In this document: piece after piece, positions 58,101 through 64,000 of the stretch | Layout: each line of letters opens with the position of its first letter | How positions within the stretch are numbered: the stretch's first letter is position 1 | From: Prionace glauca | Lineage: Eukaryota; Chordata; Chondrichthyes; Carcharhiniformes; Carcharhinidae | Direction of reading: 5' to 3' | DNA: 64,000 nucleotides | Assembly (NCBI GenBank): GCA_037974335.1 | Contig: CM075729.1 | Span: 125,749,498 to 125,813,497, forward strand | Translations under genes and position numbers: made by a program | The notes under the pieces: generated by a model | Told to the model about the DNA's origin: nothing | Seen by the model: only the letters and a program-made list of their open reading frames with translations | Database searches by the model: none

Positions 58101-58595
58101 CAGTTACCCGTGTGCCCGTTCCAGTTCTTGTGTCATTTTTCATCGAAGACCATACACAATAATATATCCCGGAATCATTCAGATTTGCCTCCATGACTGT
58201 AATTTGGCTGCTGTTTAATGGTTGTCCTCGTTTCTGCAAAACTCGGCCTACAAATCCTTCAGATATGTTCGCAACCAAACTCTGATTCCGACCTGATGCT
58301 GGCTTGTGCCACTCGATTCCAAAGACTCCTGGCAGGTTAGACGCAGTAATTGTACAGGACATTTGAAATTTCCCTCCTTCTATTACTTCGATAGTCTCTG
58401 GCCTTTGAGTCACTTTGATGTCAGCAATAGCAGCAGCTGTAATGCAGAGATTCCAGTTATACTTGTTATACAAACCTACTCCTTTCCTCAAACTACTGCC
58501 CTGGCACCTTGCTAATAACTCATTTGCGGTTAATGGCAAATTCAAACAAAGAATTCGCACTCACATCCCCTGACCTTCAGCAGGAAGATGATCAT
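39892..58595 (-). CDS. NKp30-like inhibitory receptor with three ITIMs (5-exon model)
   Basis: Spliced model, minus strand: leader 58565-58595, V3 58095-58436, stalk and membrane 47700-47828, linker 45908-45939, tail 39892-40134. All junctions have GT-AG borders and the phases match in order (1, 1, 1, 0), giving 258 residues with no stop. The product would be a cell-surface receptor with one V domain ending in a germline J-like GTGTGTRVTVK, a stalk of about a dozen residues, an uncharged membrane helix and a tail with VVYADL, VVYAVV and IVYGVV, which fit the V/I/L-x-Y-x-x-L/V ITIM rule for SHP-type phosphatase docking. The V domain resembles NKp30; the tail does not, since mammalian NKp30 is activating. 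The large first intron is full of LINEs. The leader (MIIFLLKVRG) is short and is the least certain part. Confidence 0.72.
40135..41149. other. Intron sequence, no gene seen
   Basis: Contains a CCAAT-like and TATA-like pair near 40440-40490 but no coding frame. I recognise no repeat family with confidence. Confidence 0.35.
41150..41505 (+). mobile_element. V-SINE-like element, 5'-truncated
   Basis: ATTCAATAATAATAACTGTG, GGGAAGGAAATCTGCCATCC, GGGGAATAAATGCTGGCTGG, in forward order. Confidence 0.78.
41506..42169. other. Old reverse LINE-like sequence
   Basis: Wording such as GGTTTTTTGGTGACCTG and CTCTGAGGAAAATGGAAAG is low in coding potential. Possibly the UTR of an old LINE; no gene is seen. 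Confidence 0.3.
42170..42515 (-). mobile_element. tRNA-derived SINE (reverse)
   Basis: AAATCGTAGAATTCCTATAG tail, CATCTTTGGTGTCTGGGTGG body, TTCACCACTGTGTCACCATG head. Confidence 0.85.
42715..43110 (-). mobile_element. Old LINE 3' region
   Basis: AAGGAGTCAGCCATTAGACC, then CACAGATCCCCTCCCCCTCT and AACTCGTGTGCACCTCCAAC. This is typical reverse LINE 3' sequence and is degenerate. Confidence 0.45.
43205..43475 (-). mobile_element. tRNA-derived SINE (reverse)
   Basis: CACAAGTAGGCTTACAGTCA to GGTAGTCACTGTGCCACCAT. Confidence 0.85.
43850..44229 (-). mobile_element. Old LINE 3' region
   Basis: GGAGTAGGCCATTCGTCCTC and CATTCAGTTAGATCATCGCT, then a diverged coding remnant (CAGTTTATGTCCTCTTGAAG). 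Degenerate. Confidence 0.45.
44230..45275. repeat. About 1-kb inverted repeat, arms about 195 bases
   Basis: Arm 44230-44422 and arm 45074-45275 are inverted copies: AAGAACAAACTCCTTCCTGT pairs with AAGAACAAGCTCCTTTCTGC, GGAATATGTGATTG pairs with GGAATATGTGATTA, and CTGTGCCTTTAAAAAATG pairs with CTGTGCCTTTAAGAAATG, all read on opposite strands. The loop is about 650 bases and contains a TATA-like GGTATAAAAAG and an AATAAA. No transposase is seen. It lies in the intron of the inhibitory receptor. Confidence 0.78.
45505..45815 (+). mobile_element. tRNA-derived SINE, GGCC-type tail
   Basis: GGCACAATGGTACAGTGGTT head, AGGTTCGATTCCTGG B box, TGCTGTAGGGTTCTATGAG tail. Confidence 0.9.
45908..45939 (-). 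CDS. 32-nt linker exon of the inhibitory receptor
   Basis: Tiny exon between TGTTTTGCAG and GTAAGAA, both strong sites. With the preceding phase-1 base it reads NRTPTNRNDAQ and ends in phase 0, exactly the phase of the ITIM exon. Alone it would be unremarkable; the double phase fit is the support. Confidence 0.65.
46163..46466 (-). mobile_element. CR1-clade LINE type E fragment
   Basis: From GGCCATCTAGCCCTTCGAGC to CCTACTGTCTTTTTTGAGCG, truncated at both ends against the copy at 54325. Confidence 0.88.
46680..46860 (-). mobile_element. Old LINE 3' fragment
   Basis: AGGAGTAGGAAAAAGCCATT, CAATTCAATATGATCATGGC. Confidence 0.55.
46888..47100 (-). pseudogene. Possible decayed Ig-domain exon
   Basis: One minus frame reads HPKYITSDTGELLLQCQTS, like the A-B strands of an Ig domain. 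The neighbouring frame continues with SLNITAADGSANLAD, like the E-F strands (a usual Ig would have SLTITAADxxDSAxYYC). The two pieces are in different frames and the second Cys region is missing. Weak; it may be chance. Confidence 0.2.
47292..47440. repeat. 149-base direct repeat, copy 1
   Basis: Runs from AACCTGCCTTGTCGATCTCC to GGGCCGAATGG. It matches 47924-48072 with one difference that I can see (GTGGGGCTG against GTGGAGCTG). The two copies bracket the membrane exon. Confidence 0.95.
47700..47828 (-). CDS. Stalk and uncharged membrane exon of the inhibitory receptor
   Basis: 129-nt exon with acceptor TATTTCCCAG and donor A|GTACGT, phase 1 at both ends. With the last base of V3 it reads GQAESEKEASKHN (stalk), then SSALAVTTLVLLLIAILIF as membrane helix and LSRKKCQ as stop-transfer. 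No charged residue lies in the helix, unlike the unit A membrane exon. The start VKGQxE is shared with the activating model, which supports the same V-to-stalk junction in both. Confidence 0.75.
47924..48072. repeat. 149-base direct repeat, copy 2
   Basis: See copy 1; the offset between copies is 632 bases. Confidence 0.95.
48117..48285. mobile_element. Interspersed repeat with TTGATTTGATT start
   Basis: TTGATTTGATTTGATTTAAC, then CACAGTGAAAAGTGTTGTTT and GGAAAGGAGAGAGTGTAGAA. The ordered wording suggests a dispersed element, but its class is not recognised. Confidence 0.5.
48300..48618 (-). mobile_element. Third-subfamily CR1-clade LINE, 3' part
   Basis: Minus-strand frame ANVDAQRDLCDLAQHSLK and ALEAVQCKVIRLI is the CR1 ORF2 C-terminal region. 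It resumes at 52485 in CACCATTTA, present on both sides of the nested insertions, so one element was split here. Confidence 0.8.
48619..49318 (-). mobile_element. CR1-clade LINE type E, inserted in the older LINE
   Basis: Reverse copy from GAACATAATAAGAAATGGG into ORF2; a frame of 80 residues (48973-49215) contains YCLQFWSPYLLKDI. Followed directly by copy D. Confidence 0.88.
49319..52440 (-). mobile_element. CR1-clade LINE copy D, near full length
   Basis: From the CATAGAACATAGAACAT tail to about the last codons of ORF1 (GGTTTAAACTGA on the minus strand at about 52415). Same subfamily as copies C and F. It lies within the 10-kb intron between V3 and the membrane exon. Confidence 0.92.
49418..52490 (-). 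pseudogene. LINE ORF2 with a single frameshift
   Basis: The 887-residue frame 49827-52490 covers the APE endonuclease (YFNARS, AITETW, VMGDFNFPNIDW, GDHNS) and reverse transcriptase (YRPVSLTS, FSKAFDKV, FADDTKVGG). One extra base near 49880 (GAGGGGTCC against AAGGGTCC in copy F) shifts the frame at LYRT, and the C-terminus continues at 49418-49864. The first 50 or so residues are upstream read-through. An odd internal duplication of the GLKCxxFN wording precedes the endonuclease. Confidence 0.88.
52485..53158 (-). mobile_element. Third-subfamily LINE, middle part
   Basis: Frames 52414-52794 and 52791-53015 hold GVPQGSVLGPQVFTIYIDDL, KFADDSKMSG and VDVVFLDFQKVFDKV, a reverse transcriptase of a more distant CR1 subfamily. 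It is broken by one frameshift near 52795. Confidence 0.85.
53160..53508 (+). mobile_element. tRNA-derived SINE with LINE-like tail (young)
   Basis: Near-perfect head CACGGTAGCACAGTGGTTAG and GGGTTCGATTCCCGG B box; tail GGGCCGAATGGCCTGTTTCT and TTCTATGTTCTATG. Inserted into the third-subfamily LINE. Confidence 0.94.
53509..53745 (-). mobile_element. Third-subfamily LINE, 5' part of the RT
   Basis: Minus-strand GLDGMHPRVLKEMAEVKADA is the start of the reverse transcriptase (usual form GPDGMHPRVLKE), continuing the element cut by the SINE. Confidence 0.75.
53746..54324 (-). mobile_element. Old diverged CR1-like LINE, 3' part
   Basis: Reads as reverse LINE RT wording (CACATTTACGCACGTAATAC, CTGCATTTGCCATGT, CCCATGCATACCTCTCTATG) with many breaks; split by the type-E copy that follows. 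Confidence 0.6.
54325..54975 (-). mobile_element. CR1-clade LINE type E, best copy
   Basis: From TAGAACATAAGAACATAAG through a 167-residue open ORF2 C-terminus (54422-54925): LEYCVQFWAPHLRKDI and FFTQRVVNLWNSLPVE. 5'-truncated; inserted into the older LINE. Confidence 0.9.
54976..55440 (-). mobile_element. Old diverged CR1-like LINE, 5' part
   Basis: Frame 55079-55357 reads NSRGPDNLHARVTKVLA, the start of the RT domain, with GPLQSV-type linker wording beyond 55420. Degenerate remnants continue into the unit D border. Confidence 0.65.
55812..55985 (-). mobile_element. SINE 3' fragment
   Basis: ACTATAGAATGCCTACAGTT and GCCATTCGGCCGTCGAGTTT; orthologue of 7132-7312. Confidence 0.75.
56288..56600 (-). 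mobile_element. tRNA-derived SINE (shared with units A and B)
   Basis: AGAATCATAGAATCCTACAG to GCTAACCTCTGTGCCACCG; orthologue of 7629-7932. Confidence 0.88.
57501..57548 (-). other. J-like peptide block 3' of V3 (speculative)
   Basis: Reads TIFPEGTGVWVPIC. The donor-like GT of the other copies has become AT here (CCCAGATAGC), which argues against use in this copy. Confidence 0.15.
58095..58436 (-). CDS. V-type Ig exon V3 (NKp30-like)
   Basis: 342 nt between TGCATTACAG and GTACGTTC. Counting the split codon as residue 1: Cys28 (FQMSC), Trp43 (FGIEW), Asp88 and Cys94 (DSGIYYC), J-like GTGTGTRVTVK from 104 to 114. Glycosylation sites NIS, NSS, NDS and NDT. Against V1 and V2 the WYKQ after the core Trp is WHKP, an unusual change at a V-domain interface position. 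There is no stop and no recombination signal. It is followed on the same strand by the in-phase inhibitory membrane exon. Confidence 0.87.
58565..58595 (-). CDS. Putative leader exon of V3
   Basis: ATG at 58593-58595 opens MIIFLLKVRG and reaches GGGGAT|GTGAGT; splicing the 128-base intron gives SAAIADIKVTQ. The hydrophobic part is short and followed by Lys and Arg, unusual for a signal peptide, but V2 shows the same plan (FLVVFLLKVRG). The true start may lie in another exon. Confidence 0.45.
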
Positions 58596-60079
58596 TGAAT
58601 TTTCTATATGAACGATTTTGGTGTGAACAATTCTTTCTTGCCCTGCAGCCTTTAACCCTGAGCAATTATGTGTGATTAACACCTCATCCAAGTTCGCATC
58701 TGAGCATGCGCACACTAGATATTGCCATCTCCTTGGTGCCTACTGAGCCAGTCTGAGACTGTCAAAGATAAATACAAGGACAATACTGCGATTTCTGGAA
58801 ATCTGACCTAAAAACTCAAATGTGAACAAATTCGGCAGATCCGGCAGCATCTCTGGAGAGGGAAAAAGGAGTTAACATTCCCAGAAATCCAATGACGCCT
58901 CCTACAGTGGACTGGAAACGATAACCAAAGATGCGGCCAGCCCTACTCACTTTATCAAGAGTTTTCTGTCTTTATTTATGTTAACAGCCAATGTTAAAAT
59001 CCTCCCAGCACTTCTCTACTCACTTCATGAGAAGTGCTGTTGAACATGTTAGGAACAGCACCAGGCAACACTAAATATCAGGTGACGAAATGGTGTCGAT
59101 ACAACATACAGAAGCCAAACGATAGAAGCAAAGTGATATCAATACTGATCTATCCAAAACTAACGGATCACAACCACCGTCTGCAGATCTGCCCCAACAA
59201 CTTCTCAATGACAATTGACATGCAATAAATGTTGTCCTTGTTGGAGAAACCCACTTTCCATTTACACATTTAACAAGAAATGCAATTAAGTTCAAGACCT
59301 ACCAGCAATTAGCAGTACACCCATAACTGGATACATGTTTCAATTTTGCCTGCGAATACAATAAGGAAGACAAGAGTTGCAAAGGCAGTTTGTATTTGCA
59401 TTCAGTTTTGCAGCTATAATTAAAAGTTCTTTACACGTGACAATGAACGCTTTTGCTCAACGCTTTATCTCCAATTTGGTCGTCCATTTATTCGTAAATT
59501 TATCTTTGCATTTCTGGAGAGAAAATTTTGCGACGTTCCCGTACTCGTCCGCCTTCGATTAGAGTAAAAGCTGCACAAGCCCAGGGAGGAAATGGAGACC
59601 CGCCAGGCGGGGCACAATCAAACACGACCTGGATGGACCCAATGGTTCGTTTCCAATTATAATGTGTGCATATTTAGACAAGAATCTGCCATTTCTAGGA
59701 TTTCCATCACAGTTAGGACGATGAAGAGAGAGTGTCCACTTAACTTTATACCACACATATTTTTCATGATATTGTATTATCAGATTGACGATCTGAAAGC
59801 TCAGCAGTATAAGGATGGACAGTTTGGGCCTACACTTAGTGGAGAATGAGAGGTGATCTTGAACATATACGATCCTGAGGCAGCAGAATAGGCCACGAAA
59901 TGGGAGGAAGTTTTCACCTCTGGAAGAAACTAGTAAAAAAAGGACACAGTTTAAGGATAAGGTGATATTTGAGACGGAGATATTCAGCATCGCACACTCC
60001 ACCCAAAGTGTCCTTAGTATATGAAATCCGCTTGCCAAAACACAATGGATGCTGAGTCGTTGAATTCAGTCAAGAGCTG

Positions 60080-60520
60080 TGGGTTTTAGATAGATAAGAG
60101 AGTCAAGGGCTACGGGGGAAAGTGGTAATGTGGATTTGAGGCCCCTATCAAGATTAGCCACAATTGTATTGAATGGTGAAGCAGTTTCGAATGGCAGAAT
60201 AGTGTATTTTTACTCCTGGATCTTATCATAGAATCCCTACAGAGCAGGAGGCCCATTCAGCATACACTGCTTCTCTCACAGTGCATCCTGCCAAGGAACT
60301 CTCCTCTGCCCTATCCCTGTAACTCCACACATTTACCGTGGCTAATCCACCTAACCTGCACATCTTTGGACTGTTGGGGGAACCCAGAGCACCCAGAGGA
60401 AATCCACTCAGAAACACGGCCGCTCCACTCAGTCACCCAAAGCCGGAATTGAACCCGGGTTCCTAGCGCTGTGAGGCAGCAGTGTAAACCATTGCGCAAC
60501 TGTGCTAACCTTGTTCTTGT
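60080..60520. mobile_element. LINE tail (+) and reverse SINE
   Basis: 60080-60225 LINE tail (AATGGTGAAGCAGTTTCGAA) and 60225-60515 reverse SINE (AGAATCCCTACAGAGCAGG to AGTGTAAACCATTGCGCAAC). Confidence 0.6.
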
Positions 60521-60679
60521 GCTTAGTTAACTGGACGAACATTTCATACAGAACGGTGTTTTCAACGTTCAAATCTAGAGTCAGGACAGCAGAAATTGTT
60601 CCCCGTGTTATTCTTCCGATAACATCCTTAGAAATCCTTACAGTCACCCCAAAAGGCTGAAACGTCCTCGATTAAGACG

Positions 60680-61025
60680 CATATCTAAAAAAAAAGGCAC
60701 CTTTTTTGATGTGGACATCGCTGACTGGGCCACCATTTAATATCCTTTCCTACCTATCCTCAATTTCAGGGAACGTTTGAGAATCAAGCGCATTGCTGTG
60801 GAGTGACATGTAGGCCAGACCGGATAAGGATGGCATATTTCCTTTCCTAAAGGACATTAGTGAGCCAGATGGGTCTTGGCGACAATCGATAATGGTTTCA
60901 TGATCAACATTAGAATTTTAATTCCAGATTAGTGAATTCAAGTTTCACCATGTGGCGTGATGGAATCTGAACGCGAGCCCGCAGATATCGCCCTGAGATA
61001 CGAGTTGAGTGACAATATCACTACA
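60680..61025 (-). mobile_element. V-SINE-like element (reverse)
   Basis: GGACATCGCTGACTGGGCCA, GGCCAGACCGGATAAGGATG; orthologue of 17371-17735. Confidence 0.72.
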
Positions 61026-61601
61026 GCCTTGAATTTTGTGACCGTTGGGATTTCAACCCATCACCTTCTCATGAAGCGGTGTGAGCTTTCGAAACCGTAA
61101 CTTGGGGCGAAAATTCGATTCTAGTAGCTTCAGTAGGCCCGACTATCCGGTCTGTGGTACAGAAGTGGATTTGTGTAATTCAGTGTGTTCTGTGTCCCAG
61201 ATTGTCGCTTATTCCTTTCATTGTGGGTACTAGTCCAAGAGCGCATTAGAGATTCTCGGTAAGATGGACTTGGAACCCGGAACTCTTGTAAGGCATGTTT
61301 TAATAGGGGTCTACAAGTGAGTCACAACGCTGGAAAGGCGGGACTGTTTCAGACGGGGAATTTGAAGACAAAGGGAACAACAACTGTGTCCTCATGCTGA
61401 GTTGGGGGCGATGTGTGGTGCAAATTAGAGACAAGGAAATGATAAAATGGCCATGTAGAGCTAAAGGAAAACTTTTGGGTTATGGGCAGATTTAGAAATA
61501 GGGCGGCGAATTTCTGATTCGTGTTGTTGTTGAACCGAAGTGCAGTTAAAGTCAATACAGAACGGAACCCGAACAAGTCTCTGTCAAAACTGCGGCATTA
61601 A

Positions 61602-61668
61602 TGTGCGTGTATTATGTATGTGTGTGTGCCTGTGGTGTGTGTGTGTGTGTATGTATATGTATGTACAT
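61602..61668. repeat. Degenerate (TG)n microsatellite
   Basis: TG repeats with TA and GT interruptions. Confidence 0.85.
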
Positions 61669-62159
61669 ATATTCATTTATGGGACGTGGGTGACTCTGGC
61701 AAGACGACCATTTCTTATTGCCTTTGAGAGGGTGGTAGGATTAATCTCCTCATATACGCATGAGCATTTAGCGTTGACTTATAACAGAAATTAACAGTGA
61801 ATTAAATGAAAGCACGAAGAGTAGAAACACATCAATTAAGGAAGTGGCTTCGTGTGAAGGCGACGAGACAAACATTTCAGTGAAAGCGGCTAATGCTCTG
61901 AAGAGAAGGCACACAGACTGGATAAGTTAACTGTATTTTCTCTCTCCACAGATGATGCCAGACCCGCTGAGTTTTTTTCCCCTGCACTTTTTGTTTCTAT
62001 TTTGTATTTTCAGCACCCGCAATATTTTGCTTTAATTTTAATGCTCCGGGAACATAGTTACAGCTTATATTCAATAAATTAATTTAAACAATTAGGAATG
62101 TAATGTTTTTTTTCCTGTTGATGACTATGAATTCATCGTCGTATTGTCGTTAAAATCCA

Positions 62160-62345
62160 GCTACATTACTAATGCCTGCTAGGGAAGGAAATCTACCATC
62201 TTTACCCGTTCTGAACCACATGTTGGTCGAAACCCTTCGAGTTTTGCTTGACTCTTAAGTTCCCTTTGAGATGGCCTCGTGAGCCTCTCACTCTAACAGG
62301 AATTACCGCTGGGCAACAACTGTTGGCCTTACCGTCCACTTCTCC
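62160..62345 (+). mobile_element. V-SINE tail fragment
   Basis: GGGAAGGAAATCTACCATCT to GGGCAACAACTGTTGGCCTT. Confidence 0.6.
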
Positions 62346-62724
62346 CTATTTAAAATCGAAGTTAACGATAAGAACAACCGAAAGATGTGCCGTTAAATTC
62401 TGAACACGACTTCTGACTTACTAAGGAACAGGGCGAAAAAAATCTACTTACTTTAACTTGACAGAGAAACGTACAGTCGACTTCTGCAATTAACTTTCGC
62501 CTGTATTTTAAAGAATTATTTGTGGAACAAGTGCGGGAAGTGTGACGAGAGGCGTGTCAGCATTTTCTAGAAGAACAAGAAAGGGAAATTAGGGACTGAA
62601 ATTCATGGCAATTGCAGACAACATGGCCTAATAAGTCCGTATGGAGTATCACTGAACAGAATAGAAGAGGATCCGGGTCCCCTAGAGCGATTAAGATTTT
62701 TCCCAAGCAATAAATGACACTGAC

Positions 62725-62830
62725 ACTGGTTAGGTACATTGGCCATGCTAAATTCTCCATCAGTGTACCCGAACAGGCTCTGGAGGTTGGTGACTAGAGG
62801 ATTTTCACAGTAACTTCATTGCTGGTTTTG
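62725..62830 (+). mobile_element. SINE 3' fragment
   Basis: ACTGGTTAGGTACATTGGCC to GGATTTTCACAGTAACTTCA; orthologue of 19437-19560. Confidence 0.75.
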
Positions 62831-62883
62831 TCCATGCGATCATTTTTTTAAATTCAGGTTGTTGTTAGATGCATATGTATCGA

Positions 62884-64000
62884 TATAGAATATAGAATAT
62901 AGAATATAGAATATAGAACATTACAGCACAAACAGGCCCTTCGGCCCTCGAGTTGCGCCGATCGCATCAACCCCACCAATCTATAGGCCTATCTATAACC
63001 CCCAATCCCATTAAACCCCATATACTCATCCAGAAGTCTTTTAAAAGACCCCAGCGAGTTCGCCTCCACCACCGACGACGGCAGCCGATTCCAATCACTC
63101 ACCACCCTCTGAGTGAAAAACTTACCCCTAACATCACCTCTGTACCTCCCTCCCCGCACCTTAAATCTGTGTCCCCTCGTAGCGACCATTTCAACCCGGG
63201 GAAATAGCCTCTGAGAGTCCACCCTATCTATTCCTCTCAGCATTTTATAAACTTCTATCAGGTCGCCTCTCAACCTTCGCCTCTCCAGGGAAAAGAGTCC
63301 CAGCTCCCTCAACCTATCTTCATAAGGCATGCCTCCCAGTCCAGGCAACATCCTTGTAAATCTCCTCTGCACCCTTTCAATAGCTTCTACATCTTTCCTA
63401 TAGTGAGGCGACCAGAACTGCGCACAGTACTCCAAATGAGGCCTGACAAGGGTCCTGTAAAGTTGCAGCATTACCTCCCGACTCCTAAACTCAATCCCTC
63501 GATTAATGAAGGCCAGTACACCATACGCCTTCTTGACCACCTCCTCCACCTGCGAGGCCGATTTAAGAGTCCTGTGAACCCGGACCCCGAGATCCTTCTG
63601 TTCTTCAACGCTACTAAGACCCCTGCCTTTAATAGTGTACTCGTTCATCCCGTTGGTTCTGCCGAAATGGACTACTACACATTTATCCGCGTTGAAGTCC
63701 ATCTGCCACTTCTCCGCCCATTCCTGCATCCTATCTATGTCCTGCTGCAACTTTTGACATCCTTCCAGACCATCCACAACACCGCCGACCTTCGTGTCAT
63801 CAGCGAACTTGCTAACCCATCCCTCCACTTCCTCATCCAGGTCATTTATGAAAATGACAAACAACAAGGGTCCCAGAACAGATCCCTGGGGCACCCCACT
63901 GGTGACTGACCTCCATTCCGAAAAAGACCCATCCACAACCACTCTCTGCCTTCTGCAGGCAAGCCAGTTCTGGATCCACAAGGCCAAAGGCCCTTGGATC
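62884..64000 (-). mobile_element. CR1-clade LINE copy F, 3' part (runs out of window)
   Basis: Tail of tandem ATATAGA units (a variant of the usual ACATAGA), then the second-subfamily ORF2. It interrupts unit D at a position that continues in units A and B. Confidence 0.93.
62989..63987 (-). CDS. LINE ORF2 C-terminal part, open, partial
   Basis: 332 residues with no break, from WIQNWLACRRQRVVVDG through GVPQGSVLGP, the intact KFADDTKVGG, LEYCAQFWSPHYRKDV and VVSDWNRLPSSVVE. The frame continues beyond the window edge. Unlike copies C and D it shows neither the catalytic deletion nor the frameshift, so it may be the youngest of its subfamily here. Confidence 0.88.
   Translation of the reverse strand: MALWIQNWLACRRQRVVVDGSFSEWRSVTSGVPQGSVLGPLLFVIFINDLDEEVEGWVSKFADDTKVGGVVDGLEGCQKLQQDIDRMQEWAEKWQMDFNADKCVVVHFGRTNGMNEYTIKGRGLSSVEEQKDLGVRVHRTLKSASQVEEVVKKAYGVLAFINRGIEFRSREVMLQLYRTLVRPHLEYCAQFWSPHYRKDVEAIERVQRRFTRMLPGLGGMPYEDRLRELGLFSLERRRLRGDLIEVYKMLRGIDRVDSQRLFPRVEMVATRGHRFKVRGGRYRGDVRGKFFTQRVVSDWNRLPSSVVEANSLGSFKRLLDEYMGFNGIGGYR

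Larger units (their letters stand above)
55440..62883. repeat. Duplicated unit D (V3)
   Basis: Collinear with unit A from about 6740 and with unit B from about 24150, but separated from the tandem A-B-C block by 20 kb. It lacks the membrane-exon region and begins in an old LINE remnant (TTTGCAGAAGCTTTAAGTGT) that A shares at 6780. It ends where LINE copy F is inserted, so the rest of the unit may lie beyond the window. Stretches without a named feature are shared unit sequence with no gene seen. Confidence 0.83.

Noticed and set aside
58437-58564. V3 frame running unspliced upstream (RILCLNLPLTANELLARC)
   Set aside because: It has no ATG (it begins at GTG inside the leader intron donor) and V1 has a stop in the same stretch; splicing to 58565 is better supported.

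Overview
This window is animal nuclear DNA, almost certainly from a cartilaginous fish (shark or ray). The evidence is intron-split immunoglobulin-type exons, CR1-clade LINEs whose 3' ends carry TTCTATG repeats, many tRNA-derived SINEs of the kind described in elasmobranchs (HER1 LINE / HE1 SINE type), and (GATA)n, (TG)n and (TCCA)n microsatellites. There is no bacterial, organellar or CRISPR content. About half the window or more is interspersed repeat.

The host genes lie on the minus strand and form a cluster of single-domain V-type receptors. Three 342-nt V exons (58095-58436, 26249-26590, 9351-9692) share the same length, intact acceptors and donors, phase 1 at both ends, the Ig core (C...W...DSGIYYC) and a germline J-like end (GTGxGTRxTVK) close to that of mammalian NKp30/NCR3. 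Two kinds of membrane exon can be joined to them in frame. In the distal gene (58595 down to 39892), V3 joins a short stalk plus uncharged transmembrane exon (47700-47828), a 32-nt linker exon (45908-45939) and a last exon (39892-40134) with three ITIM-like tyrosine motifs: an inhibitory-type receptor. In the proximal gene, V1 (9351-9692) joins a terminal exon (5886-6088) whose membrane segment holds an Arg and whose tail is short: an activating, NKp30-like design. The window therefore appears to hold a paired activating/inhibitory NKp30-like system in a cartilaginous fish. The leader exons are the weak part of both models.

Layout. 1-3172: near-complete CR1-type LINE with an open ORF2. 3173-34905: tandem head-to-tail units A (3173-21752), B (21753-33525) and a truncated C (33526-34905) that carried the V and activating-type membrane exons; A has both, B keeps only V, C keeps only a damaged membrane exon. 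34906-55440: sequence outside the units, containing the inhibitory membrane and cytoplasmic exons, (TCCA)n, two long inverted or direct repeat structures and a nest of LINEs inserted into one another (48.3-55.4 kb). 55440-62883: unit D with V3. 62884-64000: 3' half of another LINE running out of the window.

The gene models rest on splice-site and phase agreement read by eye; no transcript or database comparison was available.
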